A DNA stretch of 64,000 bases from Cupriavidus neocaledonicus (GTDB taxonomy: Bacteria > Pseudomonadota > Gammaproteobacteria > Burkholderiales > Burkholderiaceae). Location of the stretch: contig NZ_AQUR01000083.1 in NCBI RefSeq assembly GCF_000372525.1, positions 1 through 64,000 of the forward strand. The letters are read 5' to 3'. The position numbers and the translations under genes were made by a program. Below the pieces are notes generated by a model. That model did no database searches, was not told the origin of the DNA, and worked only from the letters and a program-made list of their open reading frames with translations. This document shows positions 41,812 through 57,362 of the stretch, piece by piece (position 1 is the stretch's first letter; each line of letters opens with the position of its first letter).

Positions 41812-42501
41812 ATGTCAACCAACACACTGCCTTCGGTCAACCTGCTGCCCTACCATGAAGCCCGCAAGGCGGCGCGGCGCAAGAAGGTCTACACCATGCT
41901 GGGCGCAGCGGCAGCCGCCGGCGCGGCCGTGGTGCTGCTGGGTGGCGTCTATATCGACGGTCGCATCGCGTCCGTGGTGGCGCTGAACCAGGTGCTGAGC
42001 GCGGAAAACGCCAGGCTCGACGGGCAGATCCGCGAAGTCAACACGCTGAAGAAAGACATCGACGCGCTGCTGCAGCGCCAGAAGGCGGTCGAAAGCCTGC
42101 AGACCGAGCGCAACCGCCCGGTGCAGCTGCTCGAAGAACTGGTGCGGCAGGTGCCCGAAGGCGTCTACCTGACCAGCCTGAAGCAGGCCGGCGAGGCCTT
42201 CACCATCGCCGGCGTGGCGCAGTCCAACGAACGCATTTCCGAGCTGCTGCGCAACCTGGGCGAGGTGCCCTGGCTCGACAAGGCCGAGCTGGTCGAGTCC
42301 AAGGCGGTCACCATGACTAACAACCTGCGCGAGCAGCGCCGGCTGTTCGATTTTTCGATGCGCTTCGCGTACCGCGCGCCGGAGGCCCCGGCCGACGGCA
42401 AGAAGGCCGCCGCGGGCGCTTCGGCGCCAGCCGCCGCACCTGCAACCGCACCTGCAGCCGCACCTGCAGCCGCACCCGCCCCCGCGGCCGGAAAGGCCTG
42501 A
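41812..42501 (+). CDS. pilN: Type IV pilus inner-membrane protein PilN
   Basis: Bitopic protein of 229 residues. The short cytoplasmic N-terminus carries the PilM-binding motif VNLLPYHEARKA (about 7-18), followed by a transmembrane helix (about 26-46), a coiled coil and a periplasmic ferredoxin-like domain. It ends in a low-complexity Ala/Pro tail from about residue 200 that includes short sequence repeats. It pairs with PilO, whose gene starts two bases later. Confidence 0.95.
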   Translation: MSTNTLPSVNLLPYHEARKAARRKKVYTMLGAAAAAGAAVVLLGGVYIDGRIASVVALNQVLSAENARLDGQIREVNTLKKDIDALLQRQKAVESLQTERNRPVQLLEELVRQVPEGVYLTSLKQAGEAFTIAGVAQSNERISELLRNLGEVPWLDKAELVESKAVTMTNNLREQRRLFDFSMRFAYRAPEAPADGKKAAAGASAPAAAPATAPAAAPAAAPAPAAGKA

Positions 42502-42503
42502 CC

Positions 42504-43175
42504 ATGGCGCTCAATACCGAAATCAACCTGGCTGACCTGACCAGCCAGTTCCGCGGGCTCAACCTGAACGAGCCGGAGACCTGGCCGGCCGCGCCACGCG
42601 TTCTGTTCGCGATCCTGGCCGCGGCGGTGGTGCTGCTGCTGGGCTGGCAGTTCTACTGGAGCGCAAAGTTCGACGAGCTCGAGCGCCAGCGTCAGGAGCA
42701 GGAAAGCCTGAAGCAGGCGTTCCAGTCCAAGGTGGCGCAGGTAGCCAACCTCGACGCGCTGCGCGCGCAGAAAAAGCAGGTCGAGCAGCGCGTGGCGCTG
42801 CTGGAGCGACAGTTGCCGAACAAGACGGAAATGGACGCGCTGCTGGCCGATGTCAACCATGCCGGCGTCGCGCGTGGGTTGCAGTTCGAGCTGTTCAAGC
42901 CGCAGGCGGCGGTGATCAAGCCCTACTTTGCCGAGATCCCGGTGAACCTGCGCGTGACCGGGCGCTATCACGAGGTGGCGCAGTTCAACGCCGATGTCGC
43001 GGCGCTGTCGCGGATCGTGTCGATGCAGAACCTGCAGCTGGCCAATACCAAGGATGGCGGGCTGTCGATGGAGGCGGTGGCGATGGCCTACCGCGCGCTC
43101 GACGCCGAAGAACAGGCGGCGCAACGCAAGGCCGCCGCGGCCGCGGCCGCGGCCAAGGCAGGAGGCGCGAAATGA
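42504..43175 (+). CDS. pilO: Type IV pilus inner-membrane protein PilO
   Basis: The 223-residue partner of PilN has one transmembrane helix (about 30-52), a coiled coil (55-105) and a periplasmic domain with the PilO pattern FAEIPVNLRVTGRYHEVAQF. It ends in an Ala-rich tail. Its gene overlaps pilP by four bases. Confidence 0.95.
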   Translation: MALNTEINLADLTSQFRGLNLNEPETWPAAPRVLFAILAAAVVLLLGWQFYWSAKFDELERQRQEQESLKQAFQSKVAQVANLDALRAQKKQVEQRVALLERQLPNKTEMDALLADVNHAGVARGLQFELFKPQAAVIKPYFAEIPVNLRVTGRYHEVAQFNADVAALSRIVSMQNLQLANTKDGGLSMEAVAMAYRALDAEEQAAQRKAAAAAAAAKAGGAK

Positions 43176-43720
43176 GCCGCACCGTTCGAACCCGCGCCCT
43201 GGCATGGACCGCGTCGCGGCGCACGCTGGCGGCGGCGCTGGCGCTCGGCCTGCTGGGCGCCTGCGGCGCCAGCGATGAGGACGCGCTGCGCCAGTGGATG
43301 GACGCCACCCGCAGCGCGCGTGCCAAGCCGCCCGAGCCGGTGCCCGACGCCCGGCCCTACGTGCCGCGCGAATATGCCGCGGCCAGTGCGCCCGAGCCGT
43401 TCGCGCAGGCCAAGATCGGCGAACTGAACAAGACCCTGGCCGATTCGCCCGAAGCCGGCCGGCGCCGCGAGCCGCTGGAGGACTATCCGCTCGAAAACTT
43501 CAAAATGCTCGGGATGATGAAGAAGCAGGGGGAAACCTTCGGCATCGTCCGTGTTGATAACAAGGTCCACCATGTGAAGGTGGGTCAGTATCTCGGCCAG
43601 AGCTATGGCCGGGTGGTCCGCATCACCGATCAGGAGATCGTGCTGCGCGAATTGGTCCGGGAGGGGGTATCCGAGTGGAAAGAGAAAATGACCAGCCTGA
43701 AGCTGGACGCGGCGGCATGA
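43172..43720 (+). CDS. pilP: Type IV pilus lipoprotein PilP
   Basis: A 182-residue lipoprotein with lipobox LLGAC (Cys31). The C-terminal HR domain (about 100-182) includes VDNKVHHVKVGQYLGQSYGRV, which contacts the PilQ secretin and connects it to PilNO. The ATG overlaps the end of pilO, and the gene overlaps the proposed pilQ start by four bases. Confidence 0.95.
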   Translation: MSRTVRTRALAWTASRRTLAAALALGLLGACGASDEDALRQWMDATRSARAKPPEPVPDARPYVPREYAAASAPEPFAQAKIGELNKTLADSPEAGRRREPLEDYPLENFKMLGMMKKQGETFGIVRVDNKVHHVKVGQYLGQSYGRVVRITDQEIVLRELVREGVSEWKEKMTSLKLDAAA

Positions 43721-45852
43721 CCCCCGCGCGCTGGTATCGTGCGCGTGCGGGCGCCGTGATGAGGACCATGGCCACGGCGCTGGCGCTATGGCTTGCGCTC
43801 GCCGCACCGCAGGCGCTGGCTCAGGGCAACCGCATCAAGTCGGTGGACGTCAGCACGACCGGAGAGCAGACCGTGCTGGTGGTCGAGCTGGAACGGCCGC
43901 TGGCGCAGAAGCCGGCCGATTTCACCACGCAGAACCCGGCGCGGCTCGCGATCGATTTCTTCGATACCGGCTTTGCCGAGCGGCGCGCGCAATATGAATA
44001 CGGCGGCAAGCTGGTCAAGGCCGCCAATGTGATGCAGATCGGCGACCGCACGCGCGTGATCCTCGACCTGACGCGCAGCGCCACCTATCGCACCGACCAG
44101 CGCGGCAATGTCTTCGTGGTGTCGCTGGATAACGTGGCGCCGGCGGCCAAGAACGCCGCGCCGACCTTCGCCCCGGCCGCGACCGCGCCTGGCGCCGCGG
44201 CGGGGCGGCCGTCGGTGCGCGGTATCGACTTCCGCCGGGGCGCCGATGGCGCCGGGCGCGTGGTGGTCGACCTGTCCTCGCGCGAGTCGGGCATCAATAT
44301 CGCGCAACAGGGCAAGAACGTGGTGGTCGATTTCCTCGGCACCACGCTGCCTGAGAACCTGCGGCGGCACTACGACGTCAGCGACTATGGCTCGCCGGTG
44401 CAGGGCATGCGCGCCTCCGACGCCAACGGCAACGCGCGCCTGACCATCGAGCCGCGCGGCAACTGGGAATACAGCTCGTACCAGACCGACACCCAGTTCG
44501 TGGTCGAGGTCCGGCCGGTCAAGGAGGATCCGACCAAGCTGATCAGCGGCCCCGGCTACCGCGGCGAACGCCTGTCGCTGAACTTCCAGAACATCGACAT
44601 CCGCTCGCTGCTGCAGGTGTTCGCCGACTTCACCAACCTGAACATAATCACCAGCGAAAGCGTGCAGGGCAACATCACGCTGCGGCTCAAGGACGTGCCG
44701 TGGGACCAGGCGCTGCAGATCGTGATGGATGCCAAGGGGCTGGCGTCGCGCCGCAACGGCAATGTGCTGTGGGTTGCGCCCAAGGCGGAGCTGCAGACCA
44801 AGGAGAAGCTGGAGCTCGAGTCGCAGCAGCAGATCAATGACCTCGAGCCGATTCGCAGCCAGGTGTTCCAGCTCAATTACCAGCGCGCCGAGGACGTGCG
44901 CCGGATGCTGCTGGGCATGGGCGCCGGCGGCGGCGCGGCCGCCCCCATCGGCGGCGCCGGGGCGGCGGGCGCCAGCACGCGCATGCTGTCCAGGCGCGGC
45001 TCGCTGACCGCCGATGCGCGCACCAACCAGCTCTTTGTGTCGGACATCGCCTCCAAGCTGGAAGAGGTGCAGAGCTTTATCGGCAAGATCGACATCCCGG
45101 TGCGCCAGGTCATCATCGAGGCGCGCATCGTCGAGGCCACCGATACCTTCAGCCGCAACCTGGGCGTGAAGCTGGGCTTTGCCGGGCAGTACAACAATGC
45201 CCGCGTCGGCAACACCTACAACAACGTGCTGCCGGGAGCGACCTCCGACAACGGCCCGTTCCTGAGCCTGCCGGCCGGTTCCATCAACGGCACCAACCCG
45301 GCCAATATCGCGGTGAGCCTGTTCAACAGCGCCGCCACGCGCTTCCTGGCGCTGGAACTGTCGGCGCTGGAGGCGGACGGCAAGGGCAAGATCATCTCCA
45401 GTCCGCGCGTGGTCACGGCCAACAACATCAAGGCGCTGATCGAGCAGGGCACCGAACTGCCTTACCAGGCCGCCACTTCGAGCGGCGCCACCTCGGTGCA
45501 GTTCCGCAAGGCCAACCTGAAGCTCGAGGTGACACCGCAGATCACGCCCGAAGGCAATGTGCTGCTCGACGTCGACGTGAACAAGGACAGCGTCGGCATC
45601 CAGACCACCTCGGGCTTTGCCATCGACACCAAGCACGTGCAGACCCAGGTGCTGGTCGAGAACGGCGGCACCGTGGTGATCGGCGGCATCTACACCCAGA
45701 CCGAGTCCACCGATGTCGACAAGGTGCCGCTGCTGGGCGATATCCCGGTGCTGGGCTACCTGTTCAAGAACAACGCCAAGGTCCGCAACCGGACCGAACT
45801 GCTGGTGTTCCTGACCCCGCGCATCCTGAACGAAAGCGTGTCGCTCAGGTAG
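43717..45852 (+). CDS. pilQ: Type IV pilus secretin PilQ
   Basis: Outer-membrane pore through which the pilus passes. With the ATG at 43717 (overlapping the pilP stop) it has 711 residues: a signal peptide ending near PQALAQ, two AMIN domains that bind peptidoglycan (about 35-125 and 155-250), a secretin N-terminal STN domain (about 285-340), an N1 domain with a Gly/Ala-rich loop, and the secretin core (about 460-705), with the late motif VPLLGDIPVLGYLFK. Starts at 43675 (GTG) or 43759 (ATG) are possible. A terminator follows. Confidence 0.95.
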   Translation: MTPARWYRARAGAVMRTMATALALWLALAAPQALAQGNRIKSVDVSTTGEQTVLVVELERPLAQKPADFTTQNPARLAIDFFDTGFAERRAQYEYGGKLVKAANVMQIGDRTRVILDLTRSATYRTDQRGNVFVVSLDNVAPAAKNAAPTFAPAATAPGAAAGRPSVRGIDFRRGADGAGRVVVDLSSRESGINIAQQGKNVVVDFLGTTLPENLRRHYDVSDYGSPVQGMRASDANGNARLTIEPRGNWEYSSYQTDTQFVVEVRPVKEDPTKLISGPGYRGERLSLNFQNIDIRSLLQVFADFTNLNIITSESVQGNITLRLKDVPWDQALQIVMDAKGLASRRNGNVLWVAPKAELQTKEKLELESQQQINDLEPIRSQVFQLNYQRAEDVRRMLLGMGAGGGAAAPIGGAGAAGASTRMLSRRGSLTADARTNQLFVSDIASKLEEVQSFIGKIDIPVRQVIIEARIVEATDTFSRNLGVKLGFAGQYNNARVGNTYNNVLPGATSDNGPFLSLPAGSINGTNPANIAVSLFNSAATRFLALELSALEADGKGKIISSPRVVTANNIKALIEQGTELPYQAATSSGATSVQFRKANLKLEVTPQITPEGNVLLDVDVNKDSVGIQTTSGFAIDTKHVQTQVLVENGGTVVIGGIYTQTESTDVDKVPLLGDIPVLGYLFKNNAKVRNRTELLVFLTPRILNESVSLR

Positions 45853-45882
45853 GGCCGGGGCGCCGGATACAGTAGACTGGCA

Positions 45883-45911
45883 GGCCGCATCGACCGATGC
45901 GGCCTTTTTTT
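45883..45911 (+). terminator. Intrinsic terminator after pilQ
   Basis: GGCCGCATCG (45883-45892) pairs with CGATGCGGCC (45895-45904), followed by seven T residues (45905-45911). It separates the pil operon from aroK. Confidence 0.9.
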
Positions 45912-46020
45912 GCGCCGTGCGCCACAGCCGCCGGGCGCGCCGGCATGCACGCGCAGCGGCGAGAAATGCGGTCTATGCCGCATTCGGCACTTGCCGGCCG
46001 CGCCACAACATAAGAAGATG

Positions 46021-46758
46021 ATGCAGTTCCCAACCGGGGAGGACGGCCCGCATGCCGCGCTCCCGAACCACAGTCCCGTGACAGCCTCAGCGACAGGGCC
46101 GGCGGCGCAGCGCCAGGCGCCGGATCGGCGCGAAGCCGAACGATCCGGCGCCGAGCGCCCCGAATCCGATCGACCCAACCTCTTTTTCGTCGGCCTGATG
46201 GGCGCCGGCAAGACCACCGTGGGCCGCACGGTGGCGCGGCGCCTGCACTATCCGTTTTTCGATTCCGACCACGAGCTGGAGGCGCACTGCGGGGTGCGCA
46301 TCCCGGTGATCTTCGAACTCGAGGGCGAGGCTGGCTTCCGCGACCGCGAGACCGCGATGATCCGCGAACTGGCGCAGCGCCAGGGCATCGTGCTCGCCAC
46401 CGGCGGCGGCGCGGTGCTGCGCGCCGAGAACCGCGAGGTGCTGAAGGCGCGCGGCACGGTCGTCTACCTGCGCGCCAGCCCGCACGACCTGTGGCTGCGC
46501 ACCCGGCACGACCGCAACCGGCCGTTGCTGCAGACCGAGGATCCCAAGGGCAAGCTCGAGGCGCTGTACGCCGAGCGCGATCCGCTCTACCGCGAAGTCG
46601 CCGATTTCATCATCGAAACCGGCAAGCCCTCGGTGGCGCAGCTTGCTAATATGGTGTTGATGCAACTTGAAATGGCCGGTTTCCGGATCGATCCCCCGCA
46701 GCCGGCGTCGGCGCCCGCGGGCGATGCCGGGCCACCGGCGCAGGACCCCAATCCATGA
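46021..46758 (+). CDS. aroK: Shikimate kinase
   Basis: Phosphorylates shikimate in aromatic amino acid synthesis. Walker [10 protein letters not shown], the shikimate-binding DSDHELE, the GFRDRE arginine and the GGGAVL loop are all present. With an ATG at 46021 (or 46018) the protein has about 245 residues, with a disordered N-terminal extension of some 45 residues before the kinase core. A GTG at 46078 would shorten it, and no start has a strong ribosome binding site. The stop overlaps aroB (ATGA), the standard aroKB operon. Confidence 0.92.
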   Translation: MQFPTGEDGPHAALPNHSPVTASATGPAAQRQAPDRREAERSGAERPESDRPNLFFVGLMGAGKTTVGRTVARRLHYPFFDSDHELEAHCGVRIPVIFELEGEAGFRDRETAMIRELAQRQGIVLATGGGAVLRAENREVLKARGTVVYLRASPHDLWLRTRHDRNRPLLQTEDPKGKLEALYAERDPLYREVADFIIETGKPSVAQLANMVLMQLEMAGFRIDPPQPASAPAGDAGPPAQDPNP

Positions 46759-47861
46759 TTACCCTTGAAGTCGACCTGGGCGAGCGCAGCTACCCCATCC
46801 ACATCGGCACCGGCCTGCTCGACAACGCCGAGCTGCTGCGCCCGCACGTGCGCGGCCAGCACGCCGTCATCGTCACCAACGAAACCGTCGGGCCGCTCTA
46901 TGCGGCGCGGGTCGAGGCCGCGCTGGCGTCGCTGGGCAAGACCGTGCGCACCGTCACGCTGCCGGACGGCGAGGCCTTCAAGCACTGGGAAACGCTGAAC
47001 CGCATCTTCGATGCCCTGCTGCAGGCCGGCGCCGACCGCAAGACCACGCTGGTGGCGCTGGGCGGCGGCGTGGTCGGCGACATGACCGGGTTTGCCGCCG
47101 CCTGCTACATGCGCGGCGTGCCGTTCGTGCAGATGCCGACCACGCTGCTGGCGCAGGTCGATTCGTCGGTGGGCGGCAAGACCGGCATCAACCACCCCCT
47201 CGGCAAGAACATGATCGGCGCGTTCCACCAGCCCAACGCGGTGATTGCCGACATCGACACGCTGCGCACGCTGCCGCCGCGCGAACTGGCGGCGGGCATG
47301 GCCGAGGTGATCAAGCACGGCGCCATTGCCGACGCCGAGTACTTTGCCTGGATCGAGCGCAACATCCAGGCACTGAATGCCTGCGACCCGGAGCTGATGG
47401 CCGTTGCCGTGCAGCGCTCGTGCGAGATCAAGGCGGGCGTGGTGGCACAGGACGAGCGCGAGGGCGGGCTGCGTGCCATCCTCAATTTCGGCCATACCTT
47501 CGGCCACGCGATCGAGGCCGGCATGGGCTACGGCGCCTGGCTGCACGGCGAAGCGGTGGGATGCGGCATGGTGATGGCAGCGGACCTGTCGCACCGGCTC
47601 GGCTTCATCGATATCGAGACGCTGGCGCGCGTGCGCACGCTGACGCAGGCGGCGATGCTGCCGGTGGTGGCGCCGGAACTGGGCGCCGACCGCTATATCG
47701 AACTGATGAAGGTCGACAAGAAGGCCGAGGCCGGCAGCATCAAGTTCATCCTGCTGAAGAAGCTCGGCGAGGCGTTCATCACCAGCGTGCCGGACGCGGA
47801 TTTGCGCGCGACGCTGGCCCACGCCGTCCTGAAACCTCCCACCGAGGCACCGGTCGCCTGA
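46755..47861 (+). CDS. aroB: 3-dehydroquinate synthase
   Basis: Converts DAHP to 3-dehydroquinate; NAD- and metal-dependent. The 368 residues have [19 protein letters not shown] (about 96-114) and the active-site block [20 protein letters not shown]. Metal ligands lie in the [10 protein letters not shown] region. The start overlaps the aroK stop, so translation is coupled. dgt follows after 48 bases. Confidence 0.97.
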   Translation: MITLEVDLGERSYPIHIGTGLLDNAELLRPHVRGQHAVIVTNETVGPLYAARVEAALASLGKTVRTVTLPDGEAFKHWETLNRIFDALLQAGADRKTTLVALGGGVVGDMTGFAAACYMRGVPFVQMPTTLLAQVDSSVGGKTGINHPLGKNMIGAFHQPNAVIADIDTLRTLPPRELAAGMAEVIKHGAIADAEYFAWIERNIQALNACDPELMAVAVQRSCEIKAGVVAQDEREGGLRAILNFGHTFGHAIEAGMGYGAWLHGEAVGCGMVMAADLSHRLGFIDIETLARVRTLTQAAMLPVVAPELGADRYIELMKVDKKAEAGSIKFILLKKLGEAFITSVPDADLRATLAHAVLKPPTEAPVA

Positions 47862-47909
47862 CCGATCGGTTATGCCTCGCCACCCCGACCCAGCCACCGG
47901 ACGCGCCGC

Positions 47910-49052
47910 ATGACCGACTTTGAAAGCCACCTCGCCCCGTACGCCGCCCGCTCCGCGCAGACGCGCGGGCGCGTGCACGCCGAACCCGCGTCGCTGTCGC
48001 GCAGCGAATTCCAGCGCGACCGCGACCGCGTGATCCACAGCACGGCGTTCCGGCGGCTCGAGTACAAGACCCAGGTCTTCGTCAACCATGAGGGCGACCT
48101 GTTCCGCACGCGGCTGACGCACAGCCTGGAGGTGGCGCAGATCGCCCGTTCGATCGCGCGCAACCTGCGCCTGAACGAGGACCTGGTCGAGGCGATCTCG
48201 CTGGCGCACGACCTGGGCCACACGCCCTTCGGCCACGCCGGGCAGGACGCGCTGAACCAGTGCATGAAGAACCACGGCGGCTTCGAGCACAACCTGCAGA
48301 GCCTGCTGGTGGTCGACGAACTGGAAGAGCGCTACGGCGGCTTCAACGGCCTGAACCTGACCTTCGAGACGCGCGAGGGTATCCTCAAGCATTGCTCGCG
48401 CGTCAATGCCTCGGCGCTGGGCGAACTGGGCCGGCGCTTCCTGGAAGGCACGCAGCCGTCGCTGGAAGCCCAGCTGGCCAACCTCGCCGACGAGATCGCC
48501 TACAACAACCACGATATCGACGACGGCCTGCGGTCCGGGCTGCTGACGCTGGAGCAGCTCGACGAGGTGCCGATGTGGGGCCGCCACCGGGCCGAGGTGG
48601 CCGAAGCGTTCCCCGGCATCAATGGCCGCCGCGCCATCAACGAGACGGTCCGGCGCATGATCAACACGCTGATCGTCGACCTGATCGAAACCACCAGCCG
48701 CAATATCGCCGACGCCAACCCGCGCAATATCGACGCGGTGCGGGCCGCCGGCCCGCTGGTCGGCTTCAGTGCGCAGATCCACGAGGAAGCCGCCGCGCTC
48801 AAGCGCTTTCTGTTCCGCCACCTGTACCGGCACTATCTGGTGATGCGGATGTCCGCCAAGGCCCAGCGCATCGTCGGCGACCTGTTCCAGGCCTTCATGT
48901 CCGATCCGCGCCTGCTGCCGCCGCAGTACCAGGCCAGCCATGGCGGCGACCAGTCGCGCCTGATCGCGCATTACATTGCCGGCATGACCGACCGCTACGC
49001 CATTCGCGAGCATCGACGCATCTTCGCGGTCAGCGAGGGCACCGCGCCCTGA
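47910..49052 (+). CDS. dgt: dGTPase-like HD-domain triphosphohydrolase
   Basis: Hydrolyses dNTPs to deoxynucleosides and triphosphate. The 380 residues show the N-terminal [18 protein letters not shown] segment and the HD metal site: His71 in [13 protein letters not shown], then His100-Asp101 in [14 protein letters not shown]. It belongs to the shorter dgt-like type that commonly follows aroKB in beta-proteobacteria. Its stop runs directly into the left end of a RAYT element. Confidence 0.94.
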   Translation: MTDFESHLAPYAARSAQTRGRVHAEPASLSRSEFQRDRDRVIHSTAFRRLEYKTQVFVNHEGDLFRTRLTHSLEVAQIARSIARNLRLNEDLVEAISLAHDLGHTPFGHAGQDALNQCMKNHGGFEHNLQSLLVVDELEERYGGFNGLNLTFETREGILKHCSRVNASALGELGRRFLEGTQPSLEAQLANLADEIAYNNHDIDDGLRSGLLTLEQLDEVPMWGRHRAEVAEAFPGINGRRAINETVRRMINTLIVDLIETTSRNIADANPRNIDAVRAAGPLVGFSAQIHEEAAALKRFLFRHLYRHYLVMRMSAKAQRIVGDLFQAFMSDPRLLPPQYQASHGGDQSRLIAHYIAGMTDRYAIREHRRIFAVSEGTAP

Positions 49053-49071
49053 AAATTAGGGACGGATCAGG
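49052..49071. repeat. Putative left REP-like end of the RAYT element
   Basis: AAAATTAGGGACGGATCAGG begins at the last base of the dgt stop codon. It resembles, in inverted form, the right-end sequence at 49882-49904 (reverse complement begins AAAATTAAATGGGGTCGGAG after extra A residues). This supports an element border. Confidence 0.45.
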
Positions 49072-49107
49072 CTATGATGCGGGGATCGCAGCCCGCACGA
49101 CACTGTC

Positions 49108-49827
49108 ATGGCCCGCCTTCCCCGTTTTTCCCCCACCGGATTGCCCGCGCTGGTGTTGCAGCGCGGCAACAATCGCCAGGCCGTCTTCCTCGGTCCCGAC
49201 GACTACCTGCATTACCTCGATTGCCTGCGCATGGCCGCGCGCGAACACGACCTCGCGGTCCACGCCTACGCGCTGCGACCCAATCATGTTCACCTGGTGG
49301 CAACGCCAAAAAGTGAGGACGCGCTTAGCCTGACCATGCAGGCGGTCGGGCGTCGCTATGCGCGCTACTTCAACCGCGCGGCGGGCCGCACCGGCACCTT
49401 GTGGGAAGGGCGTTTCCGCTCCGCCGTGTTCGACCCGGCCCAGTGGATGCTGCCGGCCATGCTCTACGTCGAGGGCAACGCGGTGCGCGCCGGGGAGCTC
49501 AACACGCCGGAGGCCGACCGCTGGAGCAGTTACCGCCATCACGCCGGCATCGAGGCCAGTCCTTTTGTCAGCGACCACGCCGCCTACTGGGAACTCGGCA
49601 ATACCCCGTTCGAACGCCAGTCGAACTACCGCATGCTCAGCGCCGAAGGCCTGTCCGGCAAGACTTTGGACACCTTGCGCGCCCATGCGCATAGCGGCTG
49701 GCCGCTGGGTGACGAAGCGTTCCTGGCGCAGCTGGAGAGACACGGAACACGACGTGTTCAGCCATTGCCGAAGGGGCGCCCCAAAAAGGTGCGGAACACC
49801 ACCGGAAATGCGGCGAAAGCATCATAA
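49108..49827 (+). CDS. REP-associated tyrosine transposase (RAYT, Y1_Tnp family)
   Basis: A single-copy HUH-superfamily transposase of 239 residues. His60 and His62 form the HUH motif in RPNHVHLVATP. The candidate catalytic tyrosine is Tyr84 or Tyr87, in GRRYARYFN. Unlike IS200 transposases it has an extra C-terminal region, ending in a basic tail. RAYTs act on nearby REP hairpin sequences and are usually domesticated rather than self-mobile. It lies between dgt and gltB, with REP-like motifs on both sides. No ribosome binding site is seen. Confidence 0.88.
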   Translation: MARLPRFSPTGLPALVLQRGNNRQAVFLGPDDYLHYLDCLRMAAREHDLAVHAYALRPNHVHLVATPKSEDALSLTMQAVGRRYARYFNRAAGRTGTLWEGRFRSAVFDPAQWMLPAMLYVEGNAVRAGELNTPEADRWSSYRHHAGIEASPFVSDHAAYWELGNTPFERQSNYRMLSAEGLSGKTLDTLRAHAHSGWPLGDEAFLAQLERHGTRRVQPLPKGRPKKVRNTTGNAAKAS

Positions 49828-49834
49828 ACTACAT

Positions 49835-49904
49835 GTGTCCCCATTTAAATGATTCACCGAAACGGTGCGTTATTTAATGTGCTCCGACCCCATTTAATTT
49901 TTTT
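49835..49904. repeat. Right REP-like region of the RAYT element
   Basis: Two related motifs, GTGTCCCCATTTAAAT (49835-49850) and CTCCGACCCCATTTAATT (49882-49899, continuing in T residues to 49904), share CCCCATTTAA. Between them is a small hairpin, CACCG-AAA-CGGTG (49855-49867). This is the pattern of REP-type substrate sites next to a RAYT gene. Confidence 0.5.
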
Positions 49905-49931
49905 GCGAGCCGCAGGGGATTCCCATATAGT
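49903..49931 (+). promoter_or_regulatory. Sigma-70 promoter of gltBD
   Basis: TTGCGA (49903-49908), a 17-base spacer and TATAGT (49926-49931). It lies 180 bases before gltB. The -35 box overlaps the T-rich end of the REP-like right border, so the element may have shaped this promoter. The rest of the gap to gltB is a leader without other clear signals. Confidence 0.6.
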
Positions 49932-50111
49932 TGCTCCACCCACAGTCATTGTGCGGCGCGTCACGCTCGTGTACGCCGCTGCGGCCCGCTGACAGCTTCG
50001 TCCCCATTTCCCTTCCCGCCGGTCCACCGGAGTGGGTGGATTGAAAAGAAAGCGCGCGGTCTCCGTTCCGGTAGTCCAGCCGTTCGCGCAGCCTTCACCG
50101 GAATTCAGCCC

Positions 50112-54917
<4,806 letters not shown>

Positions 54918-55049
54918 GCGCGGCAGGCGAGCGCAGCAAACCAACGTAGCGAAGGGCCGCGGCAAGCCGCCGCGGCCCCGACAAGATACTGACCCCACCG
55001 CGGGGCCGGCGACGCCGCCGGTCCCGCGCAGCATGACCAAGGACGCAAC

Positions 55050-56513
<1,464 letters not shown>

Positions 56514-56534
56514 TCCGGCGCCATCGTCCCAACA

Positions 56535-56567
56535 AAAAGCCCGCCTGGCGCAAGCCGGCGGGCTTTT
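56535..56567. terminator. Bidirectional intrinsic terminator between gltD and the GNAT gene
   Basis: AAAAGCCCGCC (56535-56545) is the exact reverse complement of GGCGGGCTTTT (56557-56567), giving an 11-bp stem with A- and T-rich flanks on either side. Confidence 0.88.
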
Positions 56568-56589
56568 CTTGTCTGCGCGCCGGCGGCGT

Positions 56590-57141
56590 TCAGCCGGCCA
56601 GCGGCCGCGCCAGCGTTCGCTCCATCAGCACCGCGCTGGCGCCGTATGCCGCCAGTTTGCCGGCATGCCGCGCCGCCATTTGCGCCGGCACCGGGGCGTA
56701 CCCGAGCCTGCGCCACCACGGCGCCGCCGATTGCACCGCGACCAGCCGCGAGCGCCGCAGACCGGCGGCGTGCGCCGCCGCCTGCGCCGCCGCGTACAGG
56801 CGCTGCGCCAGCCCGGCGCCGCGGCCGGCCGGGGCCACGGCCATGTCGTGCACGAACCAGGTCAGGCTGTCGGGGGCGGCATGCTGGCGCCAGCCATCGT
56901 CGAGCACACCGTCCAGCGGCGGCAGGCTGTGTTCGGGCCAGGCATGGGTGAACAGGTAGGCGGCAAGGGTGCCGCGCTGCGCCGGGTCTTCCGCGACCCA
57001 GCAGCTGGCCGGCGACAGCGCCAGCCGGCTGGCCAGCGCCGTCTCGCCTTCCAGCAGTCCCTCGGTATAGCAGCTGGCCTGCACCGCCAGCACGGACGGC
57101 AGGTCGGTCAAGACCATGGGCCGCACGGTGAATTTCGTCAT
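56590..57141 (-). CDS. GNAT-family N-acetyltransferase
   Basis: This 183-residue acetyltransferase has the acetyl-CoA binding motif A region [15 protein letters not shown] (about 96-110) preceded by FVHDMAV. A C-terminal segment, [14 protein letters not shown], is typical of small-molecule or peptide GNATs. The start MTKFTVRPM at 57141 gives the proper N-terminus. No ribosome binding site precedes it; a TATAAT ends only six bases before the start codon, so the mRNA may be leaderless. The substrate is unknown. Confidence 0.85.
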   Translation of the reverse strand: MTKFTVRPMVLTDLPSVLAVQASCYTEGLLEGETALASRLALSPASCWVAEDPAQRGTLAAYLFTHAWPEHSLPPLDGVLDDGWRQHAAPDSLTWFVHDMAVAPAGRGAGLAQRLYAAAQAAAHAAGLRRSRLVAVQSAAPWWRRLGYAPVPAQMAARHAGKLAAYGASAVLMERTLARPLAG

Positions 57142-57147
57142 CGGCGG

Positions 57148-57153
57148 ATTATA
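57148..57153 (-). promoter_or_regulatory. Putative -10 box implying a leaderless GNAT transcript
   Basis: TATAAT on the minus strand, with six bases to the ATG. Transcription would start at or near the start codon. No clear -35 is seen. The rest of the 221-base divergent region toward the Bug gene holds TACAAT at 57266-57271 without a convincing partner. Confidence 0.4.
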
Positions 57154-57362
57154 GCTGCGCCCCCCTGCCGCGCCCCAGCACGGGCGCATTTGGCAAGGCG
57201 CAGCAAGGCCTTCAGGGTTCTCCCGGCTATGGTTTACGTGCCTGTGGCGGCCCGGGCATTGTCCTTACAATTTTCTAAAACAACTAACGGAAACTGCCTC
57301 GCCAATCCTTTTTCCCCAGAACCAGTTTGCCGCCTCCTCAGGAGACGGGCCGGAGGAAAACG

